A stretch of 13,610 nucleotides of DNA from Pseudomonadota bacterium. Lineage in GTDB: Bacteria > Pseudomonadota > Alphaproteobacteria > Sphingomonadales > Sphingomonadaceae. The translations under genes were made by a program, and so were the position numbers. This document shows, one piece after another, positions 1-5,910 of this stretch. The stretch is taken from contig JAEZCS010000015.1 in assembly GCA_023433445.1 (NCBI GenBank), positions 1 to 13,610 on the forward strand, written 5' to 3'. The stretch's first letter is position 1; every line of letters starts with the position of its first letter. The notes under the pieces were generated by a model. It did no database searches. It saw nothing but the letters and a program-made list of their open reading frames with translations, and was not told where the DNA came from.

Positions 1-587
1 ATGACCGTCACCTTCATGCCGCGCAGGGTCAGGCCATGCGCCGCTTCCAGCCCCAGCAGACCGCCGCCGATCACCACCGCATTGCCGCCGCCATTCGCGG
101 CCTCCAGCATGGTGTCGACATCCTTCATGTCGCGGAAGCTGATGACGCCGGGCAGATCCTTGCCCGGCACCGGAATGATGAACGGATCGGAACCCGTCGC
201 GATCAACAGCTTGTCATAGCCGACAGTGCGGCCCGACTGGCTCTTCACCGTCTTGGCGGCGCGGTCGATCGCCGTCACCGGATCACCCGCGATCAGTTCG
301 ATGCCATTGTCATCATACCATTGGCGGTTGTTGATGACGATGTCGTCAAAGCTCTTCTCGCCAGCCAGCACCGGCGAAAGCATGATGCGGTTATAGTTTA
401 CATAGGGCTCTGCGCCGAAGATGGTGACGCGATAGCGTCCCGCATCGCGCGCCAGCAATTCCTCGACCGCGCGGCAACCGGCCATGCCGTTGCCCACAAC
501 TACCAGATGTTCGCGAACATCGTCCGAAGGCACGAAGATTTCCTCTTCGTTGGCCGTCTCCGGTCCGGCGTTGTTCTGAAAATCCAT
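1..587 (-). CDS. nirB: Assimilatory nitrite reductase [NAD(P)H], large subunit NirB, N-terminal part (runs off left edge)
   Basis: NirB reduces nitrite to ammonium in the cytoplasm, passing electrons from NAD(P)H through FAD and a 4Fe-4S/siroheme centre. The 195 residues present cover the FAD/NAD(P)H oxidoreductase part: an FAD-binding VVGNGMAG at about residues 30-37, NYNRIMLSPVL at 64-74, the ATGSDP motif at 130-135 and a second Rossmann glycine loop GGGLLGLEAA at 174-183. No stop is met before the window edge; the siroheme and Fe-S domains lie outside. The ATG at 587 is the only plausible start: the reading frame opens just after the leader terminator. The first ~27 residues (acidic, before the FAD loop) are longer than is usual for NirB. 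Expression is probably controlled by NasT-mediated antitermination in the leader upstream. The family assignment is firm; nasB-type naming is possible. Confidence 0.93.
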   Translation of the reverse strand, partial: MDFQNNAGPETANEEEIFVPSDDVREHLVVVGNGMAGCRAVEELLARDAGRYRVTIFGAEPYVNYNRIMLSPVLAGEKSFDDIVINNRQWYDDNGIELIAGDPVTAIDRAAKTVKSQSGRTVGYDKLLIATGSDPFIIPVPGKDLPGVISFRDMKDVDTMLEAANGGGNAVVIGGGLLGLEAAHGLTLRGMKVTV

Positions 588-602
588 CCCTTGACTCCAG
601 AC

Positions 603-664
603 AATAAAAAAAGCCGCCATCCGGACCCCTGGGCTTTGAACCCAGAGGTCTGGATGGCGGCTTT
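603..664 (-). terminator. Intrinsic leader terminator just upstream of nirB
   Basis: On the minus strand a 24-nt arm (664 down to 641) pairs with 633-610 at 22 of 24 positions around a 7-nt loop (640-634), and runs directly into seven Ts (612-606). It ends about 20 nt before the nirB start codon, so it must be read through for nirB to be expressed. With the ANTAR-type hairpins upstream it is best read as a regulated attenuator and not the end of narK, which has its own hairpin at 834-864. Confidence 0.9.
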
Positions 665-683
665 GCCATCATTCACGCTTTGC

Positions 684-735
684 TGATCCAACCATGGATC
701 ACCGCAGCTATGTCAGTTGAGGACAACCTTGTCCT
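684..735 (-). ncRNA. ANTAR-target tandem hairpins in the nirB leader (NasT binding site)
   Basis: Two hairpins with six-base loops follow each other on the minus strand. P1 (735-720) is AGGAC, loop AAGGTT, GTCCT. P2 (701-684) is TGATCC, loop ATGGTT, GGATCA. Both stems are perfectly paired and both loops have A at position 1 and G at position 4, the known signature of RNAs bound by ANTAR-domain antiterminators (NasR, EutV, NasT). The linker is 18 nt, and the terminator stem starts 19 nt after P2. A nasT gene lies about 3 kb away on the same strand, which supports the assignment. Binding itself is inferred. Confidence 0.85.
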
Positions 736-744
736 TCGCAGTGC

Positions 745-772
745 AGCATAGATGAACGGGGCTGGCGGTCAA
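745..772 (-). promoter_or_regulatory. Sigma70-like promoter of the nirB leader
   Basis: On the minus strand TTGACC (772-767) and TATGCT (750-745) are separated by 16 bp. This predicts a start near 738-740, a few bases before hairpin P1, so the transcript would begin with the ANTAR target. No convincing sigma54 (GG-N10-GC) site was seen in its place. Confidence 0.6.
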
Positions 773-829
773 GCCGATTCGGTAGGAAAGTTTGCGCCTG
801 CCGCCTCTGACCCATCACCTTTTGCCAAG

Positions 830-864
830 AAAGAGCGGCGGCTCCTCCTTCGAGTGCCGCCGCT
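830..864 (-). terminator. Intrinsic terminator after narK
   Basis: On the minus strand AGCGGCGGC (864-856) pairs perfectly with GCCGCCGCT (842-834) around a 13-nt loop, followed by a mixed CTTTCTT tract. It lies 22 nt beyond the narK stop and upstream of the nirB promoter, suggesting narK and nirB are separate transcription units. The T-tract is imperfect, so termination may be partial. Confidence 0.6.
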
Positions 865-885
865 TCCCTCTCCAACCTTGCGAAA

Positions 886-2130
886 TCAGATGCGCGCGCC
901 GCTGACCCAGGTCGCGCGCCAGCGCGCACGCACCATCGATATGCCCAGCAACGCCGCAACGCTAAGCCCCGCGAAGATCAGGAAACCCGGAGCGAAGCTG
1001 CCGGTAAACTGCTTGGCGATCCCCAGCGACGAAGCGAGGTAGAAGCCACCAATGCCGCCCGCCATGCCGACCAGCCCGGTCATCACGCCGATTTCCGCCT
1101 GGAATCGCTGGGGCACCAGTTGGAACACCGATCCGTTGCCGACGCCCAGCGCCAGCATCGCCGCGACGAAGAAGCCAAGCGCTGACACCAGTGTCGAAGC
1201 ATAGGCTACGCCCGCCAGCGCCAGCGCGGCGGCGAGATAGACCATCATCAGCGCCTTGACCCCACCGATCCGGTCAGCCAGCGCCCCGCCCATCGGACGC
1301 ACGAGCGACCCGGCGAACACGCAGCCTGCCGTGCAATATCCGGCGGTAACCGGCGTCAGGCCGAACTGGTCGGTGAAGTAGATCGGCAAGCTGGCGGCAA
1401 GGCCAACGAAACCGCCAAAGGTCACCGAATAAAAGCCCATCAGCCACCAGGCATCGGCCGTCTTCAGCGGCTGGAAATAATCCACCAGCTTCTTGGGCGC
1501 GGGCGCGTTCGGCGCATTCTTCGCCATCACCATGTAGAGGACAAACACGATGGTCAGCGGAATGCAGGCAAGCCCCAGCACCGCGTTCCAGCCGAACAGC
1601 TTCGCCAGGATCGGCGCGAACAGCGACGCCAGCACCGTGCCGGAATTGCCCATGCCCGCAAGGCCCATGGCCTTCCCCTGATGTTCAGGCGGATACCAGC
1701 GGCTGGCGAGCGGCAGCGCGATCGCGAAGCTCGCCCCGGCAAAGCCCAGGATCACGCCCAGCGCCAGCGTGCCGGCAAAGCTGTTCACGCCCATGAACCA
1801 GGCGGTGAAAAGGCCCAGGATCACGATCACCTGGCTGATCGCGCCGGCCTCCTTGCAACCGATGCGATCGACCAGCAGGCCGTTCACCACGCGCAGCAGC
1901 GCGCCCGTGAGCGTCGGCACTGCGACCATCAGTCCCTTTTCAGCGGGCGTCAGGCCCAATGTCTGCGAGATCGAAGGCGCGAGCGGCCCCAGCACCACCC
2001 AAACCATGAAGGCGAGGTCGAAATACAGGAAAGCGGCGACCAGGGTCGGCGTGTGTCCGGCCTTCCAGAAGCTGGTCTGGCCGACTTCTCCCTCGCCGCC
2101 TTTCTCGCGGTCCCAATAAGCAGTTGCCAT
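886..2130 (-). CDS. narK: MFS nitrate/nitrite transporter NarK (NNP family)
   Basis: An inner-membrane transporter of about 12 helices and 414 residues, the usual NarK length, which imports nitrate (proton symport) and/or exchanges nitrite. The nitrate-signature region is clear: RWYPPEHQGKAMGLAGMGNSGT at about 144-165, with a second glycine-rich signature at 356-364 (MAGGIGGFY). Arginines expected at the substrate site are present at R80 (GALLR) and R278 (SLVRPMGG), each just before an MFS motif-A-like turn (LLVDRIG, ALADRIGG). The ATG at 2130 is chosen because a GAGGGA ribosome site precedes it by about 9 nt; the in-frame start at 2250 would place coding sequence through the leader terminator. 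It follows nasTS and precedes nirB. Whether it is a NarK1-type symporter or an antiporter cannot be fixed from sequence alone. Confidence 0.93.
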   Translation of the reverse strand: MATAYWDREKGGEGEVGQTSFWKAGHTPTLVAAFLYFDLAFMVWVVLGPLAPSISQTLGLTPAEKGLMVAVPTLTGALLRVVNGLLVDRIGCKEAGAISQVIVILGLFTAWFMGVNSFAGTLALGVILGFAGASFAIALPLASRWYPPEHQGKAMGLAGMGNSGTVLASLFAPILAKLFGWNAVLGLACIPLTIVFVLYMVMAKNAPNAPAPKKLVDYFQPLKTADAWWLMGFYSVTFGGFVGLAASLPIYFTDQFGLTPVTAGYCTAGCVFAGSLVRPMGGALADRIGGVKALMMVYLAAALALAGVAYASTLVSALGFFVAAMLALGVGNGSVFQLVPQRFQAEIGVMTGLVGMAGGIGGFYLASSLGIAKQFTGSFAPGFLIFAGLSVAALLGISMVRARWRATWVSGARI

Positions 2131-2162
2131 GATGACGTCCCTCAATCTTGTGAAATGGACAC

Positions 2163-2216
2163 AAAAAAAGCCGCTCTCCGGACGATCGCTTGTCACGACA
2201 TCCGGCCAGCGGCTTT
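2163..2216 (-). terminator. Intrinsic leader terminator just upstream of narK
   Basis: On the minus strand AAAGCCGCT (2216-2208) pairs with AGCGGCTTT (2175-2167). After a 2-nt mismatch CCGGA/TCCGG continues the stem, with a larger apical loop. The stem runs into seven Ts (2169-2163). It ends 32 nt before the narK ATG and after the predicted narK promoter, so it acts as an attenuator of narK. Its descending arm and T-tract match the nirB leader terminator at 19 of 21 positions. Confidence 0.85.
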
Positions 2217-2236
2217 GCTGCAAATCTGATTTTGGA

Positions 2237-2289
2237 GAGCTCGACCCCATCCCTGGGCGGGCTCATCCCTATACGCGCCTCGTCGCGCG
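2237..2289 (-). ncRNA. Candidate ANTAR-target hairpins in the narK leader
   Basis: Two hairpins with six-base loops can be drawn on the minus strand. The first (2289-2274) is CGCGC, loop GACGAG, GCGCG: strong stem and G at loop position 4, but G instead of A at position 1. The second (2264-2237) has outer stem GAGC/GCTC, an internal loop, inner stem CCC/GGG and loop AGGGAT, which has the expected A1 and G4. The placement between promoter and terminator matches the nirB leader, but the folds are less canonical, so NasT control of narK is likely rather than shown. Confidence 0.5.
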
Positions 2290-2299
2290 ACCTTTTCCT

Positions 2300-2326
2300 T
2301 ATCTAGCGATTCGCTTCATGTTGCAA
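2300..2326 (-). promoter_or_regulatory. Possible narK promoter
   Basis: On the minus strand TTGCAA (2326-2321) and TAGATA (2305-2300) are 15 bp apart, with a short palindrome AGCGAATCGCT (2315-2305) across the spacer. The predicted start falls a few bases before the first leader hairpin, as in nirB. The spacing is short and the -10 poor, so confidence is low. Confidence 0.35.
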
Positions 2327-2366
2327 GGCACAATTTTTCTGTGACCCTCTCCTGCGCGCCGCCATT

Positions 2367-3569
2367 TCAGAAGCTCGCAAGGAAATCCTCGATCCGCTCA
2401 GGGTCGAACACCCGCCCGTCGAAGAAGCTATCCGGCCCCAGCGTCAATTCGCCGCGCTTCGATCCGACCGCCAGTGGCGACGCGACCGCGCCTTCCACCT
2501 TCATGCTCGCGCCGGGTATCGGCACATTGCTGTCGGCCAGTGCCCGGCGGAAAATATCGGGGCGGAACACGGACCCGGCCTTGGCGGCGTTCTCCGCTGT
2601 ATGCTCCACCATCTTCCACCGTACGAGCTGCGAATAGAGCCACAGCGCCTGGCTGCGCCACGGGAACGGCGTCGCCTCCCGCGAAAAGAGCAGGAAATCC
2701 GGCATTTCGAGCGGCGCCAAGCCCTCACGCGCAGTGATGCGCCCCGTTAACGCCCGCAGGATCACATCGGCAGGCTGATCGACAAGATGCGGCTGGGACA
2801 GCAGATGCGCCAACCCCTCATGGTTCGCCCGATCGTCGCACCACGCAGCGGAGCGGACGAGCGCCCGGATCAGCGCGTCCACCGCCTGCGGATTTTCCTC
2901 CAGCCAGGGCGTGCGGAAAGCCAGAACCTTCTCCACCCCGCGCCGCCAGATCCGCTCGCCGATCGCCACAGCCTCGGCCAGCCCCGCATCCACCGCCGCG
3001 CTACCCCAGGGTTCACCGGCGATAAAGCCGTCAATCTCGCCCGCCCGCATCGCTTCGACAGTGAGCGATGGCGGCACCACCCGCAGCAGCACGTCCCGAT
3101 CGGGATCGACGCCAGCGCTCGCCAGCCAATAGCGCAGCATGATCGCGTGGCTGGAAAAGCGGTGGACGACGCCGATCACCGGCTTGCGTTTCCACAGACC
3201 AATGGCGGCTGCGAAGTCATGCGCCGTGCCGAGTGGATCGTCGAGCCGCGCGACCACATCGGGATCGAGCGCCTGCGCGAATTCGCGCGCCATCACCAGC
3301 ATATTGCCGTTGACGTTGAGCTTGTAGGGCGCGGCGAGCGGCGCGGGCTGCTGGCTCAATCCCAGCGTCACCGCTATCGCCAGCGGCGCCAGCATATGCG
3401 CGGCCTGGACCTGCCCGAACACCAGCCGGTCGCGCAGCGTCGCCCAACTTGTCGTGCGGACGAGGTCAAGGGCAATCCCCTCTTCCTCCGCAAAGCCCTT
3501 TTCCCGCGCTACCGCCAGCACGGCGGAGTCGGTCAGCGGCAGATAGGCGATGCGCAAGGCTGTCGTCAT
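2367..3569 (-). CDS. nasS: Nitrate-sensing regulator NasS (NrtA/CmpA-like periplasmic-binding fold, cytoplasmic)
   Basis: A 400-residue protein of the NrtA/CmpA nitrate-binding family, starting MTTALRIAYLPLTDSAVLAVA with no signal peptide or lipobox, so it should stay in the cytoplasm. The family hallmarks are visible: an early pocket segment around residues 10-20, the VNGNMLVMAREF stretch near 86-97, the GVVHRFSSHAIMLRYWL segment near 133-149 and GEIDGFIAGEPWGSAA near 177-192. In Azotobacter, Paracoccus and Bradyrhizobium, NasS binds nitrate or nitrite and, when empty, sequesters NasT. The ATG overlaps the nasT stop by four bases (ATGA), indicating translational coupling and matched amounts of the two partners. 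The alternative, an ABC-importer binding protein, is unlikely: it lacks a signal peptide, no permease or ATPase gene is adjacent, and nasT is next to it. Confidence 0.9.
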   Translation of the reverse strand: MTTALRIAYLPLTDSAVLAVAREKGFAEEEGIALDLVRTTSWATLRDRLVFGQVQAAHMLAPLAIAVTLGLSQQPAPLAAPYKLNVNGNMLVMAREFAQALDPDVVARLDDPLGTAHDFAAAIGLWKRKPVIGVVHRFSSHAIMLRYWLASAGVDPDRDVLLRVVPPSLTVEAMRAGEIDGFIAGEPWGSAAVDAGLAEAVAIGERIWRRGVEKVLAFRTPWLEENPQAVDALIRALVRSAAWCDDRANHEGLAHLLSQPHLVDQPADVILRALTGRITAREGLAPLEMPDFLLFSREATPFPWRSQALWLYSQLVRWKMVEHTAENAAKAGSVFRPDIFRRALADSNVPIPGASMKVEGAVASPLAVGSKRGELTLGPDSFFDGRVFDPERIEDFLASF

Positions 3570-4147
3570 AAGCCTCCTCCCAACAAGTCGCTGGCGGTTA
3601 TCAGGGCTTGAGCGACATCCACGATCTTCTTCCCCTGATTCATCGCGCTCGAGCGCAGCAGCGCATAGGCGTCCGGTTCGCTGATGCCCCGCTGGCTCAT
3701 CAATATGGATTTGGCGCGGTCTATGATCTTGCGGTCCGACAGCGCCGTGCGCGCCTCGTCCAGTTCGGTTTGCAGCTTGGCGAAGGCGTTGAAGCGGCGC
3801 ACGGCAAGTTCCAGCACCGGCTTCACCCGTTCCTTGCGCAGGCCATCCACCACATAGGCGGACACGCCCGCATCGATCGCCGCGCCGATCATCGATTCGT
3901 CCGACTGGTCGACGAACATCGCAATCGGCCGGGCGAGCGCGCGGCTGACCGACAGCATCTCTTCCAGCATGTCACGGCTGGGGCTGCCCAGGTCCATCAG
4001 CACCACGTCTGGCGCCATGCGTTCCAGCCGCGCGACGAAGCCGCCGCGCGGGGGAACGATATGGATATCGTCATAGCCTGCCTCGCGCAGTCCTTCCTCC
4101 AGGACCGTCGCGCGCAGGCCGCTGTCATCGATGATGACGATTCGCAT
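3566..4147 (-). CDS. nasT: ANTAR-domain transcription antiterminator NasT
   Basis: A 193-residue protein with an N-terminal receiver-like domain (about 1-120) and a C-terminal ANTAR RNA-binding domain (about 127-188). The receiver keeps the acidic pair IIDDSG (6-8) and D52 in LMDLGSP, but the usual Lys is replaced (AYVVDGL at 97-103), as in NasT proteins, which respond to NasS rather than a kinase. The ANTAR part shows DRKIIDRAKSILM at 138-150, then the ISEPDAYALLRSSAMN turn and the KKIVDVAQ helix. It should bind tandem-hairpin leaders such as that before nirB and let polymerase pass the terminator. It is the first gene of nasT-nasS. The ATG at 4147 has only a weak G-rich ribosome site; TTGACG (4199-4194) is a possible -35, with no clear -10. 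No ANTAR hairpins are seen in its own leader. Confidence 0.92.
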   Translation of the reverse strand: MRIVIIDDSGLRATVLEEGLREAGYDDIHIVPPRGGFVARLERMAPDVVLMDLGSPSRDMLEEMLSVSRALARPIAMFVDQSDESMIGAAIDAGVSAYVVDGLRKERVKPVLELAVRRFNAFAKLQTELDEARTALSDRKIIDRAKSILMSQRGISEPDAYALLRSSAMNQGKKIVDVAQALITASDLLGGGL

Positions 4148-4274
4148 TTGGACCCTGCCCTTTTGCCCTTTCAGTGACGACGATGCTGCGCCGCGTCAAT
4201 CGGGCGAGCGCGCTGCGGTTGCCTGCGCGCTCCTCCTGCGGTATCGTCGCGGCCTCATTCGGAGGATCGGCAAC

Positions 4275-4376
4275 ATGGACATCAACCTGATCGCACAGCC
4301 CCAACGCTTTGCTTTCAGGAATGTTTTTGCCCGTGCCTTCGATCACATTATCGCATATCAGCTGGTCCGCGCCTGA
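4275..4376 (+). CDS. Possible 33-codon upstream ORF overlapping the ABC-F start
   Basis: An ATG at 4275 follows a good ribosome site (GGAGGA, 4261-4266, 8 nt spacing) and opens 33 codons starting MDINLIAQPQRF, stopping at 4376. It overlaps the start of the ABC-F gene in another frame, while the ABC-F gene itself has a poor ribosome site. It could be a leader peptide or coupling ORF, or chance in GC-rich DNA. I recognise no homology. The rest of 4148-4274 holds only the divergent promoter region. Confidence 0.2.
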   Translation: MDINLIAQPQRFAFRNVFARAFDHIIAYQLVRA

Positions 4377-5910
4377 CGGGACACCCGTCCTTTCGGACCT
4401 CGACTTTCGTTTCACTTCCGAGCGGATTGGTCTTGTCGGGCGCAATGGCGTCGGCAAATCGACGCTGCTCGCGCTCATTTCCGGCAGGCTGACGCCAGGC
4501 ACCGGCACCATGCATCTGGACGGCACGGTGGCCGAACTGCGCCAGACGGTGCAGGTCGCGCCTGACGAGACCATCGCCGATCTGTTCGGCGTGCGGCATG
4601 CGCTGGCGCTCCTGTCCAAGGCCGAACGCGGTGAGGCTGAAATGAGCGAACTGGAAGCCTGCGATTGGACGCTGCCATCCCGCGTCGAGGAAGCCTTAGC
4701 CGAAACCGGCCTCGAAGCCTCACCCGATACGCCCCTCAACCAATTGTCAGGCGGGCAACGGACGCGGGCGGCGCTTGCCGGGGCGATCTTCGCCCGGCCC
4801 GATTTCCTGCTTCTCGACGAGCCGACCAACAATCTGGATGCGGACGGCCGGACTGCCCTGATCGCCCTGCTCGCACGCTGGCGCGCGGGCGCGATCGTCG
4901 TCAGCCACGACCGCACGCTGCTGGAGGAAATGGAGGCGATTGCCGAACTGACCACGCTGGGCATCAGCCGCCATGGCGGCAATTTCTCCTCATGGCAGGC
5001 GCGCAAGGCGGTGGAACTGGCCGCCGCCGAGCAGGACCTCGCCAACGCTGAACGGCACCAGAGGGAGATCGCCAGGCGCACGCAGATCGCGACCGAACGC
5101 AAGCAGCGCCGCGATGCCGCAGGAGCCCGCAAGGGCGCGAAGGGCGACATGCCGCGCATCCTGATCGGCATGCGGAAAGACCGCGCCGAAGGATCAGGCG
5201 GGGAGGCCGCACGGCTGGCCGAGCGCCTGCGCCGCGAGTCCGAACAGGCAGCGCAAGCCGCGCGGCAACGGATCGAAGTCGTGGAAAGCCTGACGGTCGC
5301 CCTCCCCTCTGCCGCCGTCTTGCCGGGCCAGCGGATCGTGACGCTCGATCAGGTCACGGCGGGCCATGAACCCGGCGCGCCTGTCCTCAAGGGCCTGTCC
5401 CTCACCGTCAACGGCCCGGAACGCATCGCGATCGTCGGTCCCAATGGCGCCGGCAAGTCCACGCTGCTGCATGTGATCGCGGGCAGCCTTGCGCCGATGT
5501 CGGGACAGGTCGATCGGCACGTCGCCTGCGCGCTGCTGGACCAGAAGGTGGAGCTGCTCGATCCTGCCGCCAGCATCGCGGACAATTTCGCGCGGCTCCA
5601 CCCGGACACAACCCACAACCAAGTGCGCGCCGCCCTCGCGCGCTTTCGCTTCCGCGCCGACCTCGTCCTGCAAAAGGCCGGGAGCCTCAGCGGCGGGCAA
5701 TTGCTGCGCGCGGGTCTCGCCTGCGTGCTGGGCGGCACGATGCCACCGCCGCTGCTGATGCTGGACGAACCCACCAATCATCTCGATCTCGACAGCATCG
5801 CGGCGATCGAACAGGGCTTGGCGGGCTATGATGGCGCGCTGATTGTCGTCAGCCACGACCCCGCCTTCCTGCGGGCCATCGGCATCGAACGGGAGATCAG
5901 CCTGACTTAA
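4321..5910 (+). CDS. ABC-F family ATPase (ribosome-associated, two ABC domains)
   Basis: A soluble protein with two ABC cassettes and no membrane segments, typical of ABC-F factors that act on ribosomes. First cassette: Walker A GRNGVGKST (about 40-48), signature LSGGQ (142-146), Walker B LLLDEP followed by TNNLD (163-172), switch His in VVSHD. The charged linker between the cassettes (about 225-335) is long, rich in Arg, Glu and Ala and probably helical. Second cassette: GPNGAGKST (373-381), LSGGQ (456-460), LMLDEPTNHLD (479-489). The start is uncertain: ATG 4321 has AGGA directly abutting it; an in-frame GTG at 4333, giving MPSITLSHISW with that AGGA 12 nt upstream, is a good alternative. 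Its stop codon overlaps the convergent emrB stop in a TTAA. Resistance, stress or general translation roles are all possible. Confidence 0.9.
   Translation: MFLPVPSITLSHISWSAPDGTPVLSDLDFRFTSERIGLVGRNGVGKSTLLALISGRLTPGTGTMHLDGTVAELRQTVQVAPDETIADLFGVRHALALLSKAERGEAEMSELEACDWTLPSRVEEALAETGLEASPDTPLNQLSGGQRTRAALAGAIFARPDFLLLDEPTNNLDADGRTALIALLARWRAGAIVVSHDRTLLEEMEAIAELTTLGISRHGGNFSSWQARKAVELAAAEQDLANAERHQREIARRTQIATERKQRRDAAGARKGAKGDMPRILIGMRKDRAEGSGGEAARLAERLRRESEQAAQAARQRIEVVESLTVALPSAAVLPGQRIVTLDQVTAGHEPGAPVLKGLSLTVNGPERIAIVGPNGAGKSTLLHVIAGSLAPMSGQVDRHVACALLDQKVELLDPAASIADNFARLHPDTTHNQVRAALARFRFRADLVLQKAGSLSGGQLLRAGLACVLGGTMPPPLLMLDEPTNHLDLDSIAAIEQGLAGYDGALIVVSHDPAFLRAIGIEREISLT

Noticed and set aside
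736..886. Sigma54/NtrC control of nirB, common for nitrate assimilation genes
   Set aside because: No convincing GG-N10-GC element was seen at the right place, while a good sigma70-like pair with fitting start position is present.
2131..2250. Forty-residue N-terminal extension of NarK from an ATG at 2250
   Set aside because: It would translate straight through the leader terminator and has no ribosome site; the ATG at 2130 has one and gives a normal NarK length.
2787..3611. Rightward open frame (274 codons) opposite nasS
   Set aside because: Arg/His/Gln-rich shadow of nasS with no domain signature.
4148..4260. ANTAR-type hairpins before nasT (autoregulation)
   Set aside because: No pair of stems with A1/G4 hexaloops and no terminator was found upstream of the nasT start.
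4125..5171. Leftward open frame (348 codons) opposite the ABC-F gene and its upstream region
   Set aside because: Ser/Arg-rich translation typical of the antisense frame in GC-rich DNA; the ABC-F motifs on the other strand are unambiguous.
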